Source: Archaeoglobales archaeon (GTDB taxonomy: Archaea; Halobacteriota; Archaeoglobi; Archaeoglobales; Archaeoglobaceae). From it: DNA of 45,580 bases. Shown in pieces: positions 8,415 through 16,506 of the stretch. The DNA is taken from NCBI GenBank assembly GCA_011605865.1, contig JAAOZI010000021.1:1-45580 (forward strand), read 5' to 3'. Below the pieces are notes generated by a model. That model saw only the letters and a program-made list of their open reading frames with translations, was not told the origin of the DNA and made no database searches. Both the position numbers and the translations under genes were made by a program. Within the stretch, counting starts at the first letter, position 1; each line of letters opens with the position of its first letter.

Positions 8415-10637
8415 GTGGAATTCATAACGCATCCCTTGATAAATAACGGGACAATAGAAAGAAGGATTTACCAGCTAGCAATCGCAACTAATGCCTTGTT
8501 AAAGAATACACTCGTCGTCATTCCCACGGGACTGGGAAAAACAACAATAGCCGCACTTGTGATTGCTTCTAGATTGCTTAACGAGGAGGGCAAGGCGCTT
8601 TTCCTGGCCCCAACTAGACCTCTGGTTGAGCAACATGCAAACTTCCTCAGAAAAACCCTGAAGCTTGAGGAGGATAAGATAATTGCGATGAGCGGTGAGG
8701 ACGAGCCTGAAAAGAGAGTGAAGATGTGGGAAGAAGCGAGGATTGTTGTTGCAACGCCGCAAGTTGTTGAGAACGACATAATAGCCGGCAGAGTTTCGCT
8801 TGACGATTTCGTTCTTCTAATATTCGATGAAGCCCACAGAGCCGTTGGGGATTACAGCTATGTCTTTATCGCAAAGGAATACATGCAGAGGGCTAAAAAA
8901 CCGCTAATCCTAGCCCTAACAGCTTCACCGGGAAGCGATCAGGAGAGAATAATGGAGATCATAAGAAACCTGTTCATTGAGGGAATAGAGCTGAGAACCG
9001 AGCACGATGAAGATGTAAAGATGTATATAGGTGAAAAAGAAATAGAGTGGATTAGAGTTGAAATTCCTAGGGAAATAGCGGCCGTAAGGGAGAAGCTGGA
9101 GACAAGCATAAAAATAAGATTGAAAAGATTGAAGGAGTTGGGCTTCGAAATCCCTGAAAAATCGACAAAAAGGGAACTTCTCGAATTTCAACAGCTAATT
9201 CAGGAAGAAATCTCAAAAACACAGAAGCCAGAACTTTTTGAGGCATTATCCATTCTTGCCGAGATACTAAAGCTGTCTCATGCTGTTGAACTAATAGAGA
9301 CGCAGAGCGTGGAGAGCTTCAAAAGCTATGCTGGAAAAATACTGAAAGAGGCCTCTTCGAAGGGAGGTAGCAAAGCTTCGAAGAATATTTCCAACGATCC
9401 TAGCTTCCGGGAGGCCTTGATGCTAGCCTTAAGAATAACCAAAGAACATCCCAAGATTTTAAAGCTTAAAGAGATTGTTTCCGAACAGCTAAAGAACAAT
9501 CCAAATTCCAGAATCATCGTTTTCACAAATTACAGAGATTCTGCAGATTTTCTGGTTTCAGCACTCTCGGAAATAGCCCCTACGTCGAAATTCATAGGCC
9601 AAGCTGATAGGGAAGATGAAAAGGGGATGAGGCAGAAGGAACAGATAGAGGTTTTGGAGAAGTTCAGAGAAGGTATCTACAAGATTTTGGTTGCCACCTC
9701 TGTCGGAGAGGAGGGTTTGGACATACCCTCAACGGATCTCGTCGTGTTTTACGAGGCAATTCCATCGGAGATAAGGGCCATACAGAGAAAGGGTAGGACC
9801 GGAAGAGGGAGAAAGGGAAGAATTGTTGTGCTGATGGCGAAGGGAACAAGGGATGAGGTATACTACTTCCTCAGCCTCAGAAAAGAGAAGGCAATGTACG
9901 ACAAGGTTAAGGAAGTTAAAGCAATACTGGAAAAGCAAAAAAGGGTTCCTGAACAGCTACAACTTGAATTAAAATCGGGTATCAAGATACTAGTCGATTC
10001 CAGGGAAATGAGAAGTGAAGTTGTAAAACACCTCAGGAGCATGGGCGCAGCCATTGAGGTTAAGAATCTAGAAGTTGCGGACTATGTGCTAAGCGATAGA
10101 GTTGCTGTTGAGAGAAAAACTGTAGAGGATTTCAGCGATAGCATTATAGAGAACAGACTTTTCCAGCAAATGATAAAGCTTAAGGCATACCAAAGACCGA
10201 TAGTGATCATAGAAGGGGATAACCTTTACCAGAGACTCCATCCAAACGCAATTCGCGGGGCGATGGCAACAATTGCCGTGGATTTTGGAATACCCATAAT
10301 AAGGACAAAGGATGAAAAAGAGACGGCAGAAATACTTTTCGCGATTGCAAAAAGGGAACAGGAAGAGAGAAGGAGGGAAATAGTAGAGCATCGAGATAAA
10401 ACGAAGAGGAGCTTAAAGGAGGAACAGGAGTACGTTGTTTCCGCAATTTCAGGTATAGGAGGAGTAATAGCCAAAAACCTGCTCGAGCATTTTCAAACGA
10501 TAGAAAGAATAGCAACCGCGAGTGAGGAGGAGCTCATGGAAGTCCCAAAGGTTGGGGAGAAAACTGCGAAAAGGATCAAGCTTCTAATGACGACACCATA
10601 CAGCGAGGCAGAGAAATACGAAATCGAAAACCTTTAA
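8415..10637 (+). CDS. hef: Hef: fork-structure helicase/XPF-type nuclease
   Basis: A 740-residue fusion of a FANCM-like helicase and an XPF/MUS81-type nuclease, the archaeal Hef arrangement. The helicase part shows PTGLGKTT (Walker A), DEAH, LALTASPGS, and TSVGEEGLDIP and QRKGRTGRGR near residues 420-460. The nuclease part starts around residue 515 (KILVDSREMRSE) and holds VAVERKTVEDF with the ERK active site. Two helix-hairpin-helix motifs end the protein (ISGIGGVIAKNLLEHF and VPKVGEKTAKRI). It processes stalled forks and branched DNA. It starts with GTG, preceded by GAGGGG. Confidence 0.96.
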   Translation: MEFITHPLINNGTIERRIYQLAIATNALLKNTLVVIPTGLGKTTIAALVIASRLLNEEGKALFLAPTRPLVEQHANFLRKTLKLEEDKIIAMSGEDEPEKRVKMWEEARIVVATPQVVENDIIAGRVSLDDFVLLIFDEAHRAVGDYSYVFIAKEYMQRAKKPLILALTASPGSDQERIMEIIRNLFIEGIELRTEHDEDVKMYIGEKEIEWIRVEIPREIAAVREKLETSIKIRLKRLKELGFEIPEKSTKRELLEFQQLIQEEISKTQKPELFEALSILAEILKLSHAVELIETQSVESFKSYAGKILKEASSKGGSKASKNISNDPSFREALMLALRITKEHPKILKLKEIVSEQLKNNPNSRIIVFTNYRDSADFLVSALSEIAPTSKFIGQADREDEKGMRQKEQIEVLEKFREGIYKILVATSVGEEGLDIPSTDLVVFYEAIPSEIRAIQRKGRTGRGRKGRIVVLMAKGTRDEVYYFLSLRKEKAMYDKVKEVKAILEKQKRVPEQLQLELKSGIKILVDSREMRSEVVKHLRSMGAAIEVKNLEVADYVLSDRVAVERKTVEDFSDSIIENRLFQQMIKLKAYQRPIVIIEGDNLYQRLHPNAIRGAMATIAVDFGIPIIRTKDEKETAEILFAIAKREQEERRREIVEHRDKTKRSLKEEQEYVVSAISGIGGVIAKNLLEHFQTIERIATASEEELMEVPKVGEKTAKRIKLLMTTPYSEAEKYEIENL

Positions 10638-10661
10638 ATTCTCAGAGTAAAAATTAAGTGG

Positions 10662-10735
10662 GCCACGGTAGCTCAGCCTGGAAGAGTACTTGCTTGGTAA
10701 GCAAGTGGTCCCGGGTTCAAATCCCGGCCGTGGCT
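10662..10735 (+). tRNA. tRNA-Thr (anticodon GGT)
   Basis: A full cloverleaf. The acceptor GCCACGG (10662-10668) pairs with CCGTGGC (10728-10734), the anticodon stem CTTGC/GCAAG encloses loop TTGGTAA with anticodon GGT, and the T arm is CCGGG-TTCAAAT-CCCGG. The discriminator base is T, as usual for archaeal threonine tRNAs. There is no intron and no encoded CCA. It lies between hef and the convergent secretion cluster. Confidence 0.96.
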
Positions 10736-10742
10736 TTTCCCA

Positions 10743-11540
10743 TTATCCTCCACAAATCGCGTGGACAATTATTGGCGAAGTCTTTATATTGTCAAGTTCG
10801 GCTCCCTCGTTTAAATAATAGTCACCAGGCGATGTGAATTCCTGCTTTCCTGCCGGATTTAAGGATGTTTCGACTGTTATTGTTAGATTCCCGGTTTCAG
10901 AAAGGGTCCAGAGTACATGACTTGCCTTCCCAGTGTTTGAAATGCTAACGCTGCCCGTGCTTGCAGAATAGGAAACTATGCTGAACTCCCCCGGGATTGT
11001 GTCCTTCACAGTGGAGTTTTCTCTCGGATTTTCGACTGAGATAACAAAAGTCCACCTCTCCCTTGTATTCGTAAAAACTGTCGTGTTTCCGCTCAAAAGA
11101 GTTTTTGTTATCCTAGTCCCGGTTTCCACGGTTATCTCGGAGTTGCAGAGCGTGAATATCGCAGCGCTCCCGTTTTGGAAAGTAGCGGTAATTAAGAAGC
11201 CAACATAATACGTGCCCGGAGGAAGTGTAACCTCTGCAAAAATTTCCCCTGTGCTGTGAGGAGCGATTTCGAATGGATTTCCGATTTCAATGCCGCTAAC
11301 GTTCAGAGGCTCAACTATCGCAAGGATGCTTTCATCCATATTGTTGTATAAGCTTAGGATTGCAACCAAATCGTTGTTTTTTACTGACACTCTCTTGCAT
11401 GCGTAGCCGATGTATGCATCTTCCGGCATAACGACTGCATGTCTATGATTCCTTTCCGCACTGTAGCTGTTGAAATCCGAATTCAGCTGAAAGAACATCA
11501 GAGTTGCAATTAAAAGCAGCCCAACCAAAAAAATTTTCAA
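10743..11540 (-). CDS. secreted protein with DUF11-like C-terminal domain, fourth gene of the secretion cluster
   Basis: About 265 residues. An N-terminal hydrophobic signal is followed by SDFNSYSAERNHRHAVV, which matches the SDYTAQRSVHIAIV and RSYDAQRTFTVAVV segments just after the signals of the two DUF1102-like neighbours. The C-terminal half (from about residue 165) has the look of a DUF11-type beta-sandwich (TVKDTIPGEFSIVSYSA ... VLWTLSETGNLTITV) and ends in a CGG motif. Cysteines at YACKR, TLCNS and ICGG could form disulfides. The start is taken as TTG at 11540, overlapping the peptidase stop and six bases after GGAGGTG; GTG at 11549 is an alternative. Its role is unproven; it could be a cap or anchor for the fibres proposed for this cluster. 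Confidence 0.65.
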   Translation of the reverse strand: MKIFLVGLLLIATLMFFQLNSDFNSYSAERNHRHAVVMPEDAYIGYACKRVSVKNNDLVAILSLYNNMDESILAIVEPLNVSGIEIGNPFEIAPHSTGEIFAEVTLPPGTYYVGFLITATFQNGSAAIFTLCNSEITVETGTRITKTLLSGNTTVFTNTRERWTFVISVENPRENSTVKDTIPGEFSIVSYSASTGSVSISNTGKASHVLWTLSETGNLTITVETSLNPAGKQEFTSPGDYYLNEGAELDNIKTSPIIVHAICGG

Positions 11541-12538
11541 CTTCTCCACCTCCTTCTTATCTTAACTTCCCCCTCAAAATTTCCGAGGAAGTAAGCGATT
11601 GCAAGAAAGAATGATATTTCCAAGTCCATGAGCAGAACCGGAATGTATGGATGCGGACTCACATCTATTATCTGAGGAGGGATTAGAGGGATGTATTTTG
11701 TCACAGCTATCTTTTCGGTGTGAAGACTAGTGTCCCTAGGAGCATTTATGCGAACCTCAAGAATCCTACTCTCGCCAGGCAATAACAAAAAGCCCTGCCT
11801 TTCCAGATCCAAATTAGCTGTTTCTGGTGATATTAAGTAATAATATGGATAAAATCCCCTGTTCTCAAACTTTATCTGCCTCGAAAATTCTTGGCCAGGC
11901 AGAACCCATTCCTCCCTCAGCCCACCAGCAGAGGTTGTTCCATAGCTAATCTCCCTCTTCTCAAAGGTTATAACGTTTGCAAGGGAGAAAGCAACGATAA
12001 CAAGTAGAGATGAGACAATAAAGATTGTGGAGACCTTTATCCTGAGGTATTTCCTTCCTTTTCTTTTGCTTCCACCGCTGAACATAAAAATTCCGCCCGC
12101 CATTAGGATTGCAAAGATCAAGAGTTTATTCTTCGCAAAGATGCTTTCCATTTTCTCTATACCCTCACCCAGAGGTATGTTTACTGGATCACCGTCAAAA
12201 TTTACGATCTTACCGATTATATCCGAAGTTCTAACCGCTGGTCTCCCGGAGAACTGGTCGGTTGCAATGTTTGCATCCCCCTTTGTTATGAACCCCTCAT
12301 CCGTTTCCTTAACAATTCTGTGACAGATCCAGTTTCCATCGGACTTGAAAACAACTATATCGCCCTCGTTAAAATTTCTATCAAATATGTTTATAAAAAC
12401 AAGGTCGTTCTTTTGCAGCGTCGGACTCATGCTGTCCGACTTGATGTAAGCGATGAGAAGGGGAGCGTTAAAGATGAGACTGGCTAATGAAAGCAGAACA
12501 AAAAATGAAAAAATTAAAGATGCTACCTTTTTCAGCAT
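11537..12538 (-). CDS. SipW/Sec11-type signal peptidase I with extra C-terminal extracellular domain
   Basis: About 333 residues. After an N-terminal membrane helix comes the serine motif SDSMSPTLQKNDLVFI, then NWICHRIVKETDEGFITKGDAN with the histidine and acidic residue of the Sec11/SipW class (serine-histidine rather than serine-lysine). A second membrane helix (~140-156), a third (~173-190), an Ig-like beta region (~205-290: WVLPGQEFSRQIKFENRG ... LPGESRILEVRINAP) and a final membrane helix follow. The long C-terminal part is not found in ordinary signal peptidases. Sitting among three substrate-like genes, it is probably their dedicated processing enzyme. The start at ATG 12538 is chosen over GTG 12550. 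Confidence 0.85.
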   Translation of the reverse strand: MLKKVASLIFSFFVLLSLASLIFNAPLLIAYIKSDSMSPTLQKNDLVFINIFDRNFNEGDIVVFKSDGNWICHRIVKETDEGFITKGDANIATDQFSGRPAVRTSDIIGKIVNFDGDPVNIPLGEGIEKMESIFAKNKLLIFAILMAGGIFMFSGGSKRKGRKYLRIKVSTIFIVSSLLVIVAFSLANVITFEKREISYGTTSAGGLREEWVLPGQEFSRQIKFENRGFYPYYYLISPETANLDLERQGFLLLPGESRILEVRINAPRDTSLHTEKIAVTKYIPLIPPQIIDVSPHPYIPVLLMDLEISFFLAIAYFLGNFEGEVKIRRRWRS

Positions 12539-12540
12539 TT

Positions 12541-13095
12541 TCACACACAACTGCCCGAGTGTGCTACTACGTTGATTTGGCCGTCAAACGTGTTACCAGC
12601 AGTATAGCCGCTTGTTGTGATCACGAAGCCAACTTCCGCGTAATTTCCACCTTCAATGAACATCTTTATTGCCGTGGCTGCATTGCCTGGCGTTGTGTGA
12701 CCGTTAACGTCGTCGGGCGAGTATAGCTTCAGGATGCTTGCAGTATTTCCGCTAACCGAAACCTCGACACAGATTCCGCTGTATCCGCTGTCATTTGGCC
12801 AGAGGTCGTTCGATACTTTGAATACCCTGTCAAAGGCATAAGTCGTGTTAGGGCTAACTCCTCTGCCGCCGCTAGGATAGTTCGGATTGTAATCTGAGAA
12901 GTCGAAGTATATCTTTCCATCCTCATTGATATATGCGTAAGGCTGTATCGGAGTTAAATCGATGAATTCCTGATCGTCTGCAACAACAGCGACTGTGAAG
13001 GTTCTCTGGGCATCGTAGCTCCTGAAATCAGCACCGAGGCCGAGCAGTGAAATTGCTATCAATGAGCTTACAAAAAGCAACAGAAGCTTCGTCAT
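12541..13095 (-). CDS. DUF1102-like secreted protein (second copy)
   Basis: A 184-residue protein with an N-terminal signal (LLLLFVSSLIAISLLGLGA) followed by DFRSYDAQRTFTVAVVADD. It is a clear paralogue of the upstream gene: both contain ADDQEFI, QPYAYIN, a FDRVFKVSNDLW-type stretch and a NPNY...GG(R/K)G block. The arrangement (short signal ending in small residues, then an aromatic-Asp-Tyr segment) resembles TasA/camelysin proteins, but the fold is not provable from sequence alone. The ATG at 13095 follows GGAGGTG. It overlaps the upstream gene by 4 bases. Function unknown; likely exported and cleaved by the neighbouring signal peptidase. Confidence 0.75.
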   Translation of the reverse strand: MTKLLLLFVSSLIAISLLGLGADFRSYDAQRTFTVAVVADDQEFIDLTPIQPYAYINEDGKIYFDFSDYNPNYPSGGRGVSPNTTYAFDRVFKVSNDLWPNDSGYSGICVEVSVSGNTASILKLYSPDDVNGHTTPGNAATAIKMFIEGGNYAEVGFVITTSGYTAGNTFDGQINVVAHSGSCV

Positions 13096-13709
13096 CGCAC
13101 AGCACCTCCGCATACGTCGTGGTTGTAATCCGGCTCCGCATGGATGCTGAGCGTTCCGTTAAGCCATGCCGTCGACACTGAGGTTGGTCCATTCAGATCC
13201 ATACCTATTTCCTTTACATCTCCCGGAGCTAGGCAGAATGTGATGAAAGTCGATGCCGTGTCGGAGTTGTAGGCTATTTTCCCGCCAATCCCGTTGCTGT
13301 AGCAGATATTTCCAGTGGGGTTTGCAGGATTATCCTTGCAGTAAAGCTCCACATCGGTGTTGTCTGAGCGTATGGTAACGATTATATTTCCGTATTCAGA
13401 GTCGTTGCTCCAGAGATCGTTCGAGACTCTAAATACCTTGTCGAAGTTGTACTCACTTTTCGGGCTTATTCCTTTTCCTCCGCCTTTGTAATTGGGATTG
13501 TTTTCAGAGAAATCTACAACGAGTATTCCATTGCTATTTATATATGCATACGGCTGCATCGGTTCTAGATTTATGAATTCCTGGTCATCCGCGACTATTG
13601 CTATGTGCACGCTTCTCTGCGCTGTGTAGTCGCTGAAGTCTGCCCCAATCCCGAGGGCAAGTAGCACTGCTGCACCAAGCAGCAGCATTCCTATTCCCTT
13701 TTCAAACAT
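13092..13709 (-). CDS. DUF1102-like secreted protein (first copy)
   Basis: A 205-residue protein, first gene of the minus-strand cluster. The signal (MLLLGAAVLLALGIGA) is followed by DFSDYTAQRSVHIAIVADD. The body is predicted beta-rich with few charged helices and has cysteines in LYCKD, NICYS, TFCLA and DVCGG that may pair outside the cell. Family DUF1102 is the name I associate with this archaeal protein type; no function has been assigned. GAGAGAGGTG precedes the ATG. A likely minus-strand promoter (GAAAGAAAATAACAATATGC) lies about 60-75 bases upstream. Confidence 0.75.
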   Translation of the reverse strand: MFEKGIGMLLLGAAVLLALGIGADFSDYTAQRSVHIAIVADDQEFINLEPMQPYAYINSNGILVVDFSENNPNYKGGGKGISPKSEYNFDKVFRVSNDLWSNDSEYGNIIVTIRSDNTDVELYCKDNPANPTGNICYSNGIGGKIAYNSDTASTFITFCLAPGDVKEIGMDLNGPTSVSTAWLNGTLSIHAEPDYNHDVCGGAVR

Positions 13710-13823
13710 TTTTCAACACCTCTCTCTGCGATCTTTCGACCGCAAATTTCCGTTTATCCAAAAGCATATTGTTATTTTCTTTCAATGTTGAAGTTAAGAC
13801 TTTTCAATAAAATTCAAGGAACA

Positions 13824-14256
13824 TTAACCGTTTCTAATTTTTATTTTCTGGCTCAATATATTTATAGCTGCACTCGCAGCAAACACCGCAGAAACTATGA
13901 CTGAAGAAATATTTGAAAAATAAAGACTGATTGCAGCGATCAGAATTGACAGGGAAAAATAATATGCTCCACGGAATATCGTATTTTCCCACAGTTTCTG
14001 TGTATAGCTCAAATCCTTCCGGAACGTTTACCAGATACAACTTTCCCAGCCTCTTGTCGTATCTCACTATTCCCTCCTTTTCAAGTTTAGGCAGGTGTGT
14101 CTGCATAAGACTCACGTAAACGGATTTCCTTGATTTATGGTTTCTTTCTTTGTTTTCCAAATCCAAAATCGAAGAGATTATATCCTCTATTTCGGCCTCT
14201 CCACCGTTTTTCGCTAGATGCTCTGCTATGCACTTCCTCCTCGGTGACATCAGCAT
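13824..14256 (-). pseudogene. winged-helix membrane regulator (DUF7344-like), split by a +1 frameshift
   Basis: The first frame encodes a winged helix (SPRRKCIAEHLAKNGGEAEI ... SVYVSLMQTHLPKLEKEGIV ... GKLYLVNVPEGFELY) up to about YDIPWSILFF, then runs into sequence unlike a membrane protein. The next frame from about 13955 onwards gives two good membrane helices (YFSLSILIAAISLYFS and VIVSAVFAASAAINIL). Removing one base from the AAAAA run at 13955-13959 joins them into a single protein of about 143 residues: an N-terminal DNA-binding domain with two C-terminal membrane helices, the usual layout for this archaeal type. It lies between the DUF1102-like genes and the DUF5305-like gene and probably controls them. 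It may be a true mutation, phase variation or a sequence error. Confidence 0.7.
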
Positions 14257-14376
14257 TGAGAGAATGAATTTAATTGGATAAAAGGAAAATGAAGCTTTGC
14301 TACTTGTCCAAAATACTCATCCGAAATTCTTACCAGAGATTAGCAAAATATAAAATACTAGGATTCTCTATATTCC

Positions 14377-15363
14377 ATGAAACAAGCAAAAACTCTCGGA
14401 TTAATAATCCTCCTAGTATGTTGCGGTCTAACTGGAACGCTGTTTCTATACTCTCTCCTATTACCAGATTCTATTCAGATAAAAACAGTTTCAGGAGAAT
14501 TCAAGCAGCTCGGAGATCTTGATTTTCATGCTAAGCTGAAGAAGAATTTAATCTACGAAAAAGACGAAATAAACAAAGAGTACACTCTCTACTCATCCCT
14601 TCTTGAGAGTATGAACCTCACATACCGCTACAGCGCTTCCCCAGCCGAGAACATAAGCGGAGAATACGCCATAACGCTCAAACTCAGCCCAGTTAAGGGA
14701 GGCTGGGAAAAGGAAATATCGAAATTCGAGAATAGGATAAACGGGCCTTTCGAACTTCAAATACCGCTAGATTGGAACAGAATACTATCGGACTGGAAAC
14801 AAATAGAAAAAGAGACCAATTACGATTTCGGAGATCCGAATATTAAGTTCCAAGCATACATAAGAATTTCAGACCCATTTGGAAAAAGACAGGAATTCTT
14901 ACAGGAATCGAATATAACATATGGGAAAACGATAGCGATTTCAGGATCCACGATGGAGGGGAAAGAAGTTTATTATACAACCACTACCGTCTCAAACAAA
15001 ATTGGATTCTTCGGATCCAAAATTGAATCCCAAACTCTTAAATTAGCTTTTGGAACGCTATTTTTCTCATTAATCTTTCCAACTTCATTCTTGGCTTTAA
15101 GAAAGAGAAGAAACTTTTCGGATTATCTAAGAAAGAGGAAGATAAGGGTATTTGAAAGAAAATTCAAAAACAAAATCGTTTCTTTGGCTGAAGAAGTCAA
15201 TTTTAATAACGCAATAAAGGTTAAAGATTTGAAGGATCTCGGAAAAATTTCATACGAGCTTGAAAAGCCGATAGTCAAGGCAAAGGAGAAATACGCTGTG
15301 ATTGATGGCGAGACAGTATACCTTTATGATCACAATAACAACAATATCAAAGAAAAAATATAA
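14377..15363 (+). CDS. DUF5305-like membrane protein of the secretion cluster
   Basis: A 328-residue protein with an N-terminal membrane helix (LGLIILLVCCGLTGTLFLYSLLL), an extracellular beta-rich region containing LTYRYSASPAENISGEYAIT, a second membrane helix near residue 225-242, and a charged cytoplasmic tail ending in KYAVIDGETVYLYD. This layout fits DUF5305 proteins, which I recall occurring beside signal peptidases in archaeal surface-protein clusters; the name is a judgement from pattern. A TATA-like AAAATATAAAATACTA lies about 20-30 bases before the ATG, so the transcript is probably leaderless and divergent from the regulator gene. Confidence 0.6.
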   Translation: MKQAKTLGLIILLVCCGLTGTLFLYSLLLPDSIQIKTVSGEFKQLGDLDFHAKLKKNLIYEKDEINKEYTLYSSLLESMNLTYRYSASPAENISGEYAITLKLSPVKGGWEKEISKFENRINGPFELQIPLDWNRILSDWKQIEKETNYDFGDPNIKFQAYIRISDPFGKRQEFLQESNITYGKTIAISGSTMEGKEVYYTTTTVSNKIGFFGSKIESQTLKLAFGTLFFSLIFPTSFLALRKRRNFSDYLRKRKIRVFERKFKNKIVSLAEEVNFNNAIKVKDLKDLGKISYELEKPIVKAKEKYAVIDGETVYLYDHNNNNIKEKI

Positions 15364-15394
15364 ATGTCCCAAACCAAAATAGGTTTGTGGGATT

Positions 15395-15646
15395 ATGAAA
15401 AAGAGAAGCGAAGAGGAGATGATGATAAGAATACTTGAAATTTCGAATTGCGCTGAAGGAGCAAATATAACAAAAATCGTTTATTCCGCAAATCTGAACT
15501 TTAAATCTGCTTCTTTTTTGATAGAGAAGCTTTTAAAATTCGAAATGCTCGAAAAAGTCAACGGAAAAAATGCAAGATACAGAACAACTGATAAAGGGCA
15601 GAAAGCAATAGAAAAATTCAGAGATTTTTCTGGAATGTTCAAATAA
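15395..15646 (+). CDS. small winged-helix DNA-binding protein (HTH_45-like)
   Basis: An 83-residue protein whose whole length fits one winged helix: EMMIRILEISNCAEGANITK, then IVYSANLNFKSASFLIEKLL (recognition helix region), and the wing YRTTDKGQKAIEKF. This resembles the archaeal HTH_45/Sso10a-like group that often regulates local genes. It lies 31 bases after the DUF5305-like gene on the same strand, so it may belong to the same transcript, and ends just before tRNA-Leu. Confidence 0.7.
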   Translation: MKKRSEEEMMIRILEISNCAEGANITKIVYSANLNFKSASFLIEKLLKFEMLEKVNGKNARYRTTDKGQKAIEKFRDFSGMFK

Positions 15647-15686
15647 AGACCAAAAACTTCATAAACTTTAAAAAGGGCTTTTTTGT

Positions 15687-15769
15687 GCGGGGGTTGCCGA
15701 GTGGACAAAGGCGGTGGATTTAGGGTCCACTCCCGTAGGGGTTCGTGGGTTCGAATCCCACCCCCCGCA
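15687..15769 (+). tRNA. tRNA-Leu (anticodon TAG)
   Basis: A class II tRNA with a long variable arm. The acceptor GCGGGGG pairs with CCCCCGC, the anticodon stem GTGGA/TCCAC encloses TTTAGGG with anticodon TAG (15721-15723), the variable arm lies around 15731-15744, and the T loop TTCGAAT is present. The discriminator is A. No intron and no encoded CCA. A TATA-like TTTAAAAA lies about 20 bases upstream. Confidence 0.95.
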
Positions 15770-15781
15770 TCAATTTGGCGG

Positions 15782-16111
15782 TTATATTTCAATCCTTCGC
15801 CTGTAGAAACTCTTCAGCTCCTCGAATTTCGATTTGTTCAGCAAATGAATGTTTATTCTAGGATCTTCAGATATCTCTCTCACGATTTCACAGTATTTTT
15901 CGAAATTCGGCTTTTCAGGAATAAGTTCAGAAACAATTAGTATATCCAAGTCTGAAGAAAGTGTGTGCTCCCCTCTTGCAAAGCTGCCGATTATATAAAC
16001 CTCACAATCTCCCAGTATCTCTTTCGCCTTTTCTTTTACATCCTTCGCAATTTCGAAAGCCTTTGAAAAGAATTCCTCGTTCTTTTTCAGCATTTCAAAA
16101 TAGCGGTTCAT
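15782..16111 (-). CDS. MNT-type nucleotidyltransferase (antitoxin-like)
   Basis: A 109-residue minimal nucleotidyltransferase with the active-site pattern IGSFARGEHTLSSDLDILIV (Gly-Ser followed by the Asp-x-Asp metal site). In known HepT/MntA pairs this protein AMPylates and neutralises the HEPN partner. The HEPN gene precedes it with a 4-base overlap, the usual two-gene layout. A third catalytic acid later in the chain is not obvious (NIHLL could be a weak strand), so activity is not certain. Confidence 0.82.
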   Translation of the reverse strand: MNRYFEMLKKNEEFFSKAFEIAKDVKEKAKEILGDCEVYIIGSFARGEHTLSSDLDILIVSELIPEKPNFEKYCEIVREISEDPRINIHLLNKSKFEELKSFYRRRIEI

Positions 16112-16446
16112 AATCTTTCCAGAAACTTTTTCAAAACTTCGAGGCTTTTCTCTACAGCTTTTTTCGTGTATTCAACGTCAAAGTATCTCGAAGCTGTATA
16201 TGCCAACTCTATTTCCCTTAAAACATCAAGATTCTCTTCATAAAACTCTTTCATTTCTGCAAGTTCAAAAAGAATCCTGAAACCGTGAGTTTTCGGTATT
16301 TCTCCGTATTTTTTCGAAATGAGAAATTTCAAGCCAAGCTGGATGCTCTGCTCCACAAAGAACATTGCAAAGTCGTATTCGCATTTTTCGTAGCTTTCAA
16401 GAGCTTTTGTATAGAACCTGAGGGCTTTTTTCTTCAGAAATTCCAT
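16108..16446 (-). CDS. HEPN-domain protein (toxin-like partner of MNT)
   Basis: A 112-residue all-helical protein with the HEPN pattern: FYTKALESYEKCEYDFAMFFVEQSIQLGLKFLI and a later YTASRYFDVEYTKKAVE. HEPN toxins are RNases using an R-x4-6-H motif. Here the arginine of SRYFD is present but no histidine follows at the right spacing, so the catalytic site looks degenerate or differs. It is the first gene of the pair, with TTTTTGCACAAAATTA 29-44 bases upstream. Confidence 0.8.
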   Translation of the reverse strand: MEFLKKKALRFYTKALESYEKCEYDFAMFFVEQSIQLGLKFLISKKYGEIPKTHGFRILFELAEMKEFYEENLDVLREIELAYTASRYFDVEYTKKAVEKSLEVLKKFLERL

Positions 16447-16474
16447 GCAATTTGTTAAAGAGAGAGATTAATAA

Positions 16475-16490
16475 TTTTTGCACAAAATTA
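16475..16490. promoter_or_regulatory. TTTTGCACAAAATT motif upstream of the HEPN gene
   Basis: The 14-base core TTTTGCACAAAATT here is repeated at 18044-18057 in the promoter region between the DUF5320-like and DUF134 genes. Its position about 30 bases before the HEPN start suggests promoter or operator function. Only two full copies were noticed in the window. Confidence 0.35.
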
Positions 16491-16506
16491 TTTTATAAAA
16501 AACTGT

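Noticed and set aside
14274-14522. Plus-strand frame overlapping the start of the DUF5305-like gene
   Set aside because: It lacks conserved features and covers the promoter and first helix of the better-supported gene.
15481-15940. Open frames running through tRNA-Leu and its flanks
   Set aside because: They read across a complete tRNA and opposite the small winged-helix and MNT genes, so they are not coding.
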